Positions 46,401-56,572 of a DNA stretch of 64,000 nucleotides are shown here, piece after piece. Under the pieces are notes generated by a model. It had not been told where the DNA came from and searched no databases. It saw nothing but the letters and a program-made list of their open reading frames with translations. The DNA comes from Gordius sp. MW1 (lineage: Eukaryota > Nematomorpha > Gordioida > Gordea > Gordiidae). The stretch's first letter is position 1; each line of letters begins with the position of its first letter. The stretch covers positions 14,107,001 to 14,171,000 of the forward strand of contig OZ038530.1 in assembly GCA_964036665.1 (NCBI GenBank). The letters run 5' to 3'. The position numbers and the translations under genes were made by a program.

Positions 46401-49400
46401 ATTGCGCCATCTTAACGTTCCCGTGCGTGTAAAAATGGCTAGCATACAAGGTTACACCGCTTGATGGGAAGTCCTGAATAAGATTTTTAACTTTTTATTG
46501 AAACGTTTTATACAAAGTAAGGCATTAATTTTGTATAAGACTAGAGAAGGTTAGTTCAAAATATAGCTAAAAGGTTACCTATTCAACGCTAAAAACGCAA
46601 TTTCTAAACACATTTTTGCTTAGATTTTCTATCTATAACATTTTAATACAGCCAACTAAAAGTTTGTTAATTGATTTAATGTTGCTAAGTTAAATTTCTC
46701 ATCATGGGCGTAGCCGGGATTGGAATTAGAGGGGAGAGGCCATAATGATATTGGGAGTGGCAAAATAACAATTTGTTTAAATTGTAGCCGTATAAGATAT
46801 TTTGGATTTAAAAGGGGGGCAGCCGTCACTCCCTGCCACCCCCTGGTTACGCTCATGTTTCTCATGATTCATATTGTATTTATAAATTTGGTCTAAGTAA
46901 CATACCCATGCTGTACATTTGCCGATGCAATAGCCTTCTACCACAAAATTTTCCTGACGGGGAGGCAGGAAAAACCAATCGCGAGGTTCGGGACCGATAG
47001 ATATTACACCCGAATCATACTCTCTGATTTGGCTGGTGTAAAGTAATTCTAATCCCACACTTAAATCTTTCTTTGCTATGTTGCAAATAAATTCAAACAT
47101 TATGTTAAAACCCTATAGAGCTGGAACATAAAATAAATGGCATTACTATTTGTAAATATAATTCACATGCAATATCTGAATGTTTCCTTAATATAAGATT
47201 TAACTTTTTTTATCATTTCCTTCGTCTTCACAAAATATGTACTTTTTAACTAATAATAAAACTATTTATATTTGAGAGAGAAAAAGAAGATAAACAAAAA
47301 TTAAATATTACTATTTGGTGGCATTTGATCAAATTGAATTTCGAGCATGACGTATTTAGGATCATCAGGCATTCCTAAGGAGAAACCAGCTTCCTTTGGC
47401 CAATAAAACTCCTGTGATAACGACCAAAAATGCATATATATACATACATACATATGCTCGAAAGTGTCTGAGGAAAAACATTATTTACCACAAATTACAG
47501 GATAAATTGGCCCGTAATTATGTATCCCTTATAGTGAATGCATAGAAGGCACTAATGGGGTATGTGTATTGTAGTGTTGTAAAAACGGCTGGGTTTTGTT
47601 TGGTCACCTTTGGTTTTAGTCATAGACTAATAGACTGCTCATTCCCTTTCCAAAAGTGTTCCACATTTTGGCATCCATTTTGAAAAGTGAAACATGAATT
47701 TTGGCCAATTCATATGGTTTGATGAATTTTTAAAATCGCTATAATGATTAAAATGGGTTGTTTCATGTTATAAGATCCATGATTATTGTGCAATACAATC
47801 CATCGCTATACAAACTCTACTTCACTTATCAAAATGGCGGTCGTTTTTTGCAACACTTTTGATGCGTGAATATATAAGAGATGAGCAGTCTATTAGTCCA
47901 TGGGTTTTGGTAGACAAAACATAAACAGACCAAAGCTTAATCGACCTCTAGTTAGTCAAAATTTGAAAAAGTGACCAGTCGGCCGTTAGTCTTCGTTTTT
48001 TTAGTCTTAGTTAAACCAATGGTCGACCAACCAAAACCCAGCCATTTTTAAAACTCTAGTGTATAGACGCGCCTGAATATAATTTTGACCCGGTTAAAAG
48101 CAAAAATAACTCCTCTCGCCGAAAATCGATATTTACAAAGCTTATCAATTTAATACTCAAATCTCAGTTTTTCGTTGTTTGTTGCTACATGAATTTTCCG
48201 CATTTATATAAGTTTAGCAGTTGATAATAACTTGAAGCTGTTTTATTTTATTCGAGGGTGTTTTTTAAAGATTAAACTTTACCTCATCACTGCCTACGAC
48301 CCATCCCGTCACTATGTTGTTGCAGTAAAACCACTCCTGCGGGAATTTTTCCTGGTAACAAGGATAAATTTCGTGCAAAAATTGCGACATATCGACAGAA
48401 TTGCTACAGGCCTGCAGGACTACGTGCTTGACCGAACGCCTTAGCTCGGGAGGCAAGATCAAGTTTCGCTAACACAACAAAATTGAATTTTAAGAATACT
48501 AAAACATCCATTATAAAGTTAAATCTTCATATATTTATATATAGCTAGTCTATACTATAGGCGAAAGCAAAATAAAAGTCTTTTACAGAAGCATAATCCA
48601 CAGCCATTAAAAACGAGTATAAGTTTTCACGGCAATTATTAAAAAATAGGAAGTTGGAGAGGACAAGACGGACGGACAACCAAAAACGAGATCATATTAA
48701 AGCATTTAATAAGTATACTACAGTCAAAACCGTTTGATTGCAAAGCCTAGGGCCTGAAAAAATCGCGATTAACCGATATTTCGCGATTAAACGATGGAAA
48801 TAAAAGTATATAGTACATTATATTTAATATTCATTTCTTACGCTTCGCAATTAAACGATATTTTATATAATTATCTGGTTGATTTTAGGACTCGAAAATG
48901 TTTGTGAATATCCGATATTGTACTTATAAGCGATTTGTCAATAAACGATGTTTTTGTTAATATTATCGTTTAAAAAAAAACAAAATGGCGGTTAACTTCG
49001 CGATTAAAAAAATTTCGCGATAATCCGATTTGCGATTAAGAAGTTTCGACTGTATGTCGTTTTTAGAAATAAGAATTTAAGGATTCCAATTAAATATTAT
49101 CTAAGGAACAACTTTAAAAAAAGCGTATAGAACAGGTTAAGATGGCACCGAAAATAAATCGGGAGGACACATTTCGTGGGAAAATGAAAAAGGGATGATG
49201 CAAACTTACAAAATAAAGCTTGAAAACTTTCAAAATAAATAAAAAAAAAATTGTTCATATTCAGAGAAATTTTTATTGAAAGGGTCTTGAAACATAATTA
49301 ACCTAATCCGATATCTCTTATAGATTTAAATAAAAGTGACCTAAATATTAGGATAGGATAGTCTTTAATTTGGCACAGTTTTACCAAAAGTTTGCAAGAC

Positions 49401-52400
49401 GTTTCAGCTTTTACCTTGATTACGTGGCGTTTCTTGAAAAAGTTGGGCAGTTTGAATACAGAGCAAACGTATGTCGATTCAAGCTTGGCCACCTAGAATG
49501 GAAAGATTAGCCATTAATATATTGATAAATACGAAAATCTCAAAAATAGAGATTACTCGCTAATATAATAATAATAATTCATGTATCTTTAAAAGCTCCC
49601 TACAAATTTGAAATATCCATAATAATTTGTTCTTTATTTAAAATAAAAATTGAATACTTTTATTAAGATTTAATCTAGGGCTAATTTGTTTATGAAAACA
49701 GAAAAATCATGAATTTTAAACAAATTAGGTAATATTTAAAAACGACGCTAAAATAGCGAAGAATACCTTTGTTTTTAATATAATAGGTTGGGTTGGCACA
49801 TCGTCTGCCGCTGCAATCAAATCCATGGCTCGATGATTGAAAAGCAGGATGGGTGTTGTACCTTTTACCATTCCTAAGATCGAGGAATTGCTCCAAGATG
49901 TGGGGTCGGATTGATGGTAAGCCCAGTGTACGAACATAGAATCACCCTAAAACAAGGCAAATCATTAGATCCGTTAAACTAGAGAATTTATATCCCGGAC
50001 CAAATATCAATTATAAAATTTACGATTTATCACCTTAAGTAATCCGTAAAGAACCAAAATTTCAAATTTTGAAATTTCCTGCCAGTATGATTAAAGTTTA
50101 AAGTTAATATCGATTATAACTATTTAAACCCCAATCCATCGTGAAATAGTATGATCAAACTCGTCCTATGGAGTTATATTATGACCCCGACCTTGACCAG
50201 TTATTTACCACTTTTTTAATTGGGATACTACTCTGCTATCCACTAGTGTGGTAAAAGCGGCTGGGTGGTTTAGTCTAGAATATTTTTGGTTTTGGTCGAT
50301 TAAACATTTGGTTTGTTTTTCTTAGTCGACCTCAAGGCTTAGGGAAAATTTGAAAGAGTCCAACCAAACAGAATTTACCGTTTTTACAACATTATCATCC
50401 ACTAGTGCACTACTCTATTAAATTAGTCCAGAAGCTAAACCAAAATTTTAATTAATAGTAATTTTGTATCAACGCAAGAAGTCTTTATGTCATTGGTAAT
50501 ACATGTTTTATTTTACAATTTCTCCGACCGCGAGTGCAATTTAAAGCGAAGCAAAGTTAAAGAATGCTAATTTCGGGGGCCATCTTGAGCCAGAAATTGA
50601 CAAAAACATCTTTGGTATATATCTATTATCCCCAACTAAAACTTTTCCATTGAATTTATAGTCTCAAAACATCCCTCAAATTCGGTAATGAGCACGAAAT
50701 CTTACACCGGAAATTCTGAGATAATAACCTAATTTAATTGCATTTCTAAAGGTTATACATACGTGGTATAGTTTGGAATTTAGATTATTGAATCGTGTAT
50801 GTAATGCAATTGTGACCTGCTAATGAAACCATTTACGTTTTTCTACGAGGGAAGATTGATAGCGGCGGTACATACCTTTGAGGTAGGGCAAAACTTAAGG
50901 TCTACCTTATAGTTTACTTTGTTTTCGACATATGCTAGTGTAATTAAACACGCACGTGTCTTTAAACAAGGAAATTTCTTAAGACGCCCACCCCCCCCCC
51001 TCCTTAATATTACACGGTGGGCAATTAAGATAAATGGGCGTTTAGCTTTTTTACCTTCCCTTACCCCCTTAATTGTTTCTTGCGTCTGGGGTCATTATTG
51101 ACCCCACCCCACGACACGACCCTGCTGTAGTTAAACGATAAATGCTTAAATTACGAGACGTCTGGCAATCGGTAAAAGGGTGGCGGCACGCGGCTATTTT
51201 TCAAAGAAAATTTCCTTGTGCACCTGATACAAACTTTTTTAGTAAACGTGCAAAAGCATCTACGAGAGTTCTTAAAGTTGTTTGTCGTTCAAAGAAACGT
51301 ACAACAATGAAGATATTTGGCGTAATTAAAGATATTTTAGATGTTTAAACAAAAAATACGACAAGGGATCGTGTACTCAAATGGGTAGCTGTACCCCATC
51401 GAGTGTTGGAATTAGAGTTAAATAAAAGCAATTATATAATAAATAGATTCCCACTCTGGGTGGATAGAGTGTGATCTCACCTTTAACCAAACAAACCGCA
51501 GGGCCTTTAAAAGGAAAAGAGAACAGGGAGGTAATTAAAACAATCACAATCCCCATTGTAAAAAACAATCCCTCTGCAAACAGTGCTGGAATTGTCCTAT
51601 AATAGGGGCTTGCTGGGAATCGTAGTTAAAACCATTGTAACTACCAGACCAGGACAACGATAAATTTAAGGCTTATATGTATTTATAGCAGCAAGTCTCC
51701 GGGACTTTCATACGTGTTTTTAAGCGCCATTTATTACTGGGAGGTTAACATTAAATTCGTTTAATTCCTACATGTTAATTCGATCGCCTCGTAGCTAGGC
51801 TAATACTGTTGTATAATTGTACCGGTTAATGAGGTAACACAACCAACAAGTTAACTTTCGACTACCCCTTCCCTCGTCTCTTTCCATGCCCTATCATACA
51901 AACATGCATATAATTGTGTATTTGTAATAGTGTGGGAAAAAATGGGGATTGTTGAATTAGCTCTAGTGATTGTTATTCCATCCACACACCGTCACCGAGG
52001 AACAACGGCCAAGCTAAGCTAGCTAACTATAAACAAAACACAATCGCGCGGTTTGAAAAGTTTTAAGTTAACAACCTTGGCAGACCGATGGTAAAAATTT
52101 AATAAAAATCTTGAATCTCGAGATCTTAAGAAACGGGGTAAGGTCATCATATAAATATTTAAATGCCTCTGTGGAAATGGAGTTTGCTCATCAAAAGTTA
52201 ACTAGAATTTATTCGGCAGAAACACTTCATAAATAAATGCAAGGCTGTCAAAGTCTTTAAAACGGTTTCCGTTTAAATCAATCCATACGTCTCGCGCGAT
52301 GTCATTTTAATTTATGTGAGAAGATTCCATCACGTCCACTAATGCCGTTACGTAATGCAAACTCCAGTTATGTCAGAAATAAATATATATATTTCTTCTA

Positions 52401-55400
52401 CTTTTTTTCGCAACGTATAAATATATCTTACCTTGTCAAAACATTAGAATCGTTAAATCTTTTACATATATCGTGTTCGTGAGCAAAGGAAGTTCTAAAT
52501 CATTTAAAAAACATTTTGCACCCCCCCCCCAGCCTTCTACTTAAAATCTTGTCATAGCCATTGATTGCCCACCGTTTAGATGTACGTGGGGGGGGGGGCA
52601 TGGAGTAATTAAGTGTTTCTAATTAATTTGTGTTATGAGATAAGTAAATAGCCGTCTCTTATTGTCCTCATTTCCGCCAACTCTTTTAATACATAAGTGT
52701 CCCCCCTAACTATGTTTTAGGGTTATTTGCGCCGTTTTAGTTAGCAGTAAATATTAGTCCCATTATAATAGTTATTAGCGTTGAGATGGGGTGGTAATTA
52801 GGGAGACAAAAGAAGTTTCCCTTTTATCGAATGGGAAGAGAGAGCTCTTTGATTGTTATTGACATGACAAACCGGAATTTACAGTATAATCGAGTAAATG
52901 ATGTTAAAGAGTTATATAGAGGTAAAAGTAAAATATTACACACACAAACAATATCAAAAACGAGTTTTTTTCAAATGTTCCTATTAGTAGTAAAAGGCAC
53001 GTTTACTTCACTTTAGATAAATCAAAAAACAAATGTGCCTTGATAGTCATTCTTGAAGGATATTTTTCTAATTTTGCTTAGTTTTTGTTCGATTCGATCT
53101 TGAGTAAATTAAATAGTTTGCTGGATATAACATTTTTTGGCTGTCTCCTTCAAGTCTAGAAACACGGAAAAATACTGGAGGATGCTATATAATAGTTTTG
53201 CAAATGGGAGAAAATACGTGGCCCTCTGGCAAAATATTTGGCAGGAAAATTGAGACTCAAGGTTAAAACGATGATAAATCATTATTTCCCCTTTTTTGAG
53301 ACACAAATACGTTTTTTCAGCTTGCCTTAATCTTAATGCGACAGGGGTTGGACGGAAACGGAAGTTTGGTTGACAGAAAGTTTATGTCACATCCTTAACA
53401 AGGTTAAATTTAAAACACAAAATTATGTACTGAATATACGTAAAAACTAGTTTAAATTTTATTTATTCCTCTGCCGTGAAAAAGTTTCATTATTTACCGT
53501 TAATTTTAGATCCATCTCGTCGCACGTGTCCAACTTGCGTTTTAATTGGAGTATAGTGTAATCGCCCTCTTCCCTCCCATAATATTCGTAGTCCTGGGAG
53601 ACATCGACCGTAAAGCCATCGGACAGGACGTAACCATCCTAAAATTAGCAAATTTTATATGATTAATTATGATAGGAAATAGCCTCAAAAGTTTATACTT
53701 TTAGCCTACATTATAAGCAATTTCAAAATTTGATTCTTAATAAATTTGTAATATTAGCAACACTTTGCCATTTTAGGTGGCAAGAAAATTTTGAATTCTT
53801 TTAACCCCTCCTAAAAAGAGTATTTTTCGCTCGATAAAGTCATTGCACTTTACGCAGGACAGAATAAATCATAACAATTTAATGCAAATTCAATTACCCC
53901 CTCACATGGACCCCTCTCAAAATAACAATGCATTTTTAATTGCACCCCCGACCTATTGTTGTCATTTATATATCAATATTTAATGAAAAATAATAAGCAC
54001 GTTATCGAGTGGGGGTGGGGAGGCGGCTGTTTAAAGCAACTTATAATTATTTCATCATTCAAGATGCGGGGGGGGGGGGGGTATATAACCTAATTTCATT
54101 AGCTCAGTCATAAGACTACAATACAATCAAATCGAAGCTTCTAGCATTGAATATTGACCACCGGCCATAATCCAACAATAGAGCGCTGCCCACTGCTGCT
54201 AGACCGGTGTTCCATTGATATATATTTTTTTTCTTCATATTATCATCATTATCAGTTTAGGCTATCTGTCCTTCCTTTGGAGGCATTTTGCTAATGCACA
54301 TTAGTTTTCTTCAAACAACAACTATGAATAAATATACTTTGTCTCATTTCAATTAGTATGTAGCGAAATTAATTATGCAGATGCCAATGGCCCCCGTCCC
54401 CTTATAAGCCACATCAAAACGATGAGCAATCATCGTGCTATGTTGGTTGATTTGAGTATAAATGACTCTAAAATATTTAATTTGCCCACAAAAAAACTAA
54501 TTATATTGATTGGCATTTATGATTTTGGTTCTTAATTTAACGATAAAGTTCTTTATTAACGCCACTTGTGGTATCGGTCTTACGTTAAACGTTATTATGT
54601 TGTAATAAAAAAAGCAACTAGATAAATAAAAAAGCGGCTGTCTCTTTGAAATACACACACACGCGAATTTAGTGTTGGTGAGATGCAGGATTTCTCAGGG
54701 ATTTTATTACACGTCAAATCTTGCGTATTGTTCTACCGTTCTTTTTTTGCTGGGGATGGGGGAAAAGTCTTTTCGCCAGGTAAAAAGTTTACAGAAATAC
54801 CGACCATGTATAACAACTATAACTGGTTTTATTACCCTTGCCTGCATTATGTCAATGGAATTTTTTTGCCTATTTCTCGACTCAAGTCTTTCTTCTTCGA
54901 TGTTATATTATGGGTAAGGGTCTTCTACGCGATGGTTACGCAATATTTATTAAGTGAGATGCCGCCTGAGATTGCATAAATTAAGTGATTACAAGTTGGG
55001 AAATAACTATATCATACGCTACGCAGCAGCGGTAATTTGTATAGCTTTCCAATATATCTCAGACATTTATTACCTCTTGCAATTTAATATAATACATAAT
55101 AGTGAGTGTCTAAATAAAAATGCTTCTGGCGCTCAAGTGACTACTATATTAAAAAGATTCCTTCATACGTAATTATCACGTTGAATTTTAAGAAAGATGT
55201 AATTTAGCTTTTTTAATAATAATTTTAAAATTTATTTCACGATTAAGTTCATGGGCGTAGCCAAGAGGGGGGGGGGCTGACCCCCTCTAAATTCAAAGAT
55301 TTGTTGAGATTTATTTAAAATATGGCCAAAATTTCAAAAATGATGATTTTGCCCCTCACTAAATCATTATTGCCCCATTCTAATTTCAATGCTGGCTACG

Positions 55401-56572
55401 CCCATGAATAAGTTAATTAAGTAGAGATAAAACTATGAACGCACTAATAAACTTATAAACGAATCGGGGTCAAAGTAGCAGAATGATGAAAAAGTAGCAG
55501 AAAAATATTTTTTTAGATTATCATTATATTAAAATTAAATCTCAAATGGGGAGGGAATTTGATGTGCAAATAACCCTAACCAAAACGCCAACCTAAAACA
55601 CTAACCCTAACCCTCCTGATCAATCTTGATCTGATCAATTTAGCCTTTTTCTGCTACTTTGACCGGGTGCCCTTATAAACCATGCAGTGTAGTTTTTAAA
55701 TATGTTAAATTATTTAGTATACAATAAAACTATTTAAAAATAAATGAGATTAACGAAAAGTAAATGCCCCACCCCCCTAGATTCAAAAATCACTCTTTTT
55801 CCTCAAATTTTGGCTGGGACCAAAGGACGATTGCCCCCCACATGGGCGTAGCCAGGTGGTGGCAGAGGGGCGGTTGCCCCCCAAAAAATCTTAAATTTTT
55901 TTTATATAATTATGTCTAAAATTTCAGAAATTATTATTTTGCCCTCCCCTATCATTATTGCCCCCCTTTGAATCCAATCCTGGCTACGCCCGTGGCCCGC
56001 CCCCTTCTCAAATCCAGAAAAATTTAATATAAGTAAGGCTTAAATTTCAAAAAATTATCACTTTGCCCCTCCCTAAGGCAATACTGCCCCCCCCCTCTAG
56101 TTCCAATACTGGTGACGCCTATGAGTTCAAATAAATAGATCCCTTTAAAGATTTATACGTCATGGATGGGTAACAATTTCAATGTTTATGCAAATTCGAT
56201 GAATTTTATGAGCAACATTATGGCGAAAAAACGAACAACATTTTAATGTTTTATTTTAGAAAATTCAAAGTAATATTTAAGTGTAAATTATTTTACCTCA
56301 AAATATACGGTTTTGTTTGGGGCAACCCAAGCCCTAATCATGTCGGAATGTCTAAATTCTTCATTATTAGAAAATCCTAATGCCACGTAGCCTAGAGTAA
56401 AAACTTTCAATGTGAACCATATATGGGATTGATCGAAATTCCACCATAGTTGAACTTTGCCCAAATCCCCATCTAATCGACTATGGTATTTGAATATCCA
56501 AGAAAGGGGATGAGCATTTACAGTGTGTAATGTATAAAATAATACGATAACCACTCCATTAAGAAGATTCAT
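43497..56572 (-). CDS. MOXD1/dopamine-beta-hydroxylase-like protein lacking most copper ligands
   Basis: Eleven exons with agreeing phases: 56572-56297, 53638-53498, 49946-49767, 49492-49415, 48468-48283, 47411-47312, 47075-46906, 46473-46291, 45607-45387, 44733-44562, 44291-43497; 833 residues (human MOXD1 about 613). Signal peptide (about 20 residues), then a DOMON domain (LWWNF, GYVALGFS), then the two monooxygenase domains. Active family members hydroxylate substrates with two coppers and ascorbate. Here the first site reads KHVV for HHMLL and WPKEAG for the His-bearing PPHVG, leaving one of three histidines. The second reads YTH for HxH and KPCM for EMC. Only two of six ligands remain, so it is probably a pseudoenzyme. 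Structural cysteines and FYYPKI are kept. Exon 11 adds a roughly 200-residue Thr/Ser/Lys-rich tail ending in a hydrophobic GPI-like segment. Confidence 0.9.
44364..44527. mobile_element. CATGGGCGTAGCC-family hAT miniature element (MOXD1-like intron 10)
   Basis: Inverted ends CATGGGCGTAGCCA and TGGCTACGCCCATG. The flanks GAGAGTAC (44356-44363) and GAAAGTAC (44528-44535) match at 7 of 8 bases. Confidence 0.85.
45100..45325. repeat. Repeat sharing the right end of the minisatellite element, copy 1
   Basis: The body (CCACAGCCATTAAAAAC, then CGTATAAGTTTCAACGG) is unrelated to the 3.6-12 kb elements, but the end (ACGAGCCCATACATTGC, then ATATCAATTAAT) is a variant of their right terminus. A second copy is at 48555-48715. 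It lies in intron 9 of the MOXD1-like gene. Confidence 0.6.
45723..45879. mobile_element. CATGGGCGTAGCC-family hAT miniature element (MOXD1-like intron 8)
   Basis: It lies between MOXD1-like exons 8 and 9. The left end is CATGGGCGTAGCCAG and the right end CTGGCTACACTCATG. The flanking 8-bp direct repeat TAAACAAT is perfect (45715-45722 and 45880-45887). Confidence 0.9.
46015..46167. mobile_element. TAGTGTTG-family hAT-like element, copy B
   Basis: Ends TAGTGTTGTAAAAATGGCT and TTTTTACAACACTA. The flanks GTCGAAAC (46007-46014) and GTAGAAAC (46168-46175) match at 7 of 8. At 153 bp it is one of two short copies, with copy D. Confidence 0.8.
46703..46857. mobile_element. CATGGGCGTAGCC-family hAT miniature element (MOXD1-like intron 7)
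   Basis: Ends CATGGGCGTAGCCGG and CCTGGTTACGCTCATG. The flanking 8-bp repeat TTTCTCAT is perfect (46695-46702 and 46858-46865). Confidence 0.9.
47572..48058. mobile_element. TAGTGTTG-family hAT-like element, copy C, with nested element
   Basis: Ends TAGTGTTGTAAAAACGGCT and AGCCATTTTTAAAACTCTA. The flanks GTGTATTG (47564-47571) and GTGTATAG (48059-48066) match at 7 of 8. Its centre holds a second palindromic element at 47627-47896. It lies in MOXD1-like intron 5. Confidence 0.8.
47627..47896. mobile_element. Nested element with 16-bp perfect terminal inverted repeats
   Basis: CTAATAGACTGCTCAT at the left is the exact reverse complement of ATGAGCAGTCTATTAG at the right. Part of these 16 bp may be target duplication (CTAATAG/CTATTAG is near-palindromic). 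The interior shows no coding frame; AAAGTGTTCCACATTTTGG and AACACTTTTG suggest further inner symmetry. Confidence 0.65.
48555..48715. repeat. Repeat sharing the right end of the minisatellite element, copy 2
   Basis: The body matches 45100-45325 (CCACAGCCATTAAAAACG, then GTATAAGTTTTCACGG). The end contains GGACGGACAACCAAAAACGA, the simple repeat and right-end sequence of the 3.6-12 kb family, with a decayed terminal palindrome. It lies in MOXD1-like intron 4. Confidence 0.6.
48721..49052. mobile_element. Pogo/Tigger-like miniature element
   Basis: CAGTC at the left and GACTG at the right are each flanked by TA. The subterminal regions are inverted imperfectly (AAAACCGTTTGATTGC versus GCGATTAAGAAGTTTCGAC), and the interior is rich in TCGCGATTAA motifs. 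TA duplication and CAG...CTG ends fit the pogo/Tigger group of Tc1-mariner elements. No transposase is present. Confidence 0.55.
50244..50394. mobile_element. TAGTGTTG-family hAT-like element, copy D
   Basis: Ends TAGTGTGGTAAAAGCGGCT and CGTTTTTACAACATTA. The flanks CTATCCAC and TCATCCAC match at 6 of 8. It is the most diverged of the four copies and lies in MOXD1-like intron 2. Confidence 0.65.
55250..55406. mobile_element. CATGGGCGTAGCC-family hAT miniature element (MOXD1-like intron 1)
   Basis: Ends CATGGGCGTAGCCA and TGGCTACGCCCATG. The flanks ATTAAGTT (55242-55249) and AATAAGTT (55407-55414) match at 7 of 8. Confidence 0.85.
55760..56124. mobile_element. Two CATGGGCGTAGCC-family elements, one nested in the other
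   Basis: A full copy at 55841-55994 (ends CATGGGCGTAGCCAGG and CCTGGCTACGCCCGTG) sits between CCCCCC tracts of what appears to be an older relative, whose right end TGGTGACGCCTATG is at about 56111-56124. The outer left end is not clear. Both lie in intron 1 of the MOXD1-like gene. Confidence 0.65.

Noticed and set aside
50919..51348. Two plus-strand frames of 60 and 68 codons
   Set aside because: One crosses a poly-C run and neither has recognisable domains; there is no support beyond being open.
54672..55172. Overlapping plus-strand frames of 81, 98 and 72 codons
   Set aside because: They lie in intron 1 of the MOXD1-like gene, in three different frames, with no family motif or coding-like composition.
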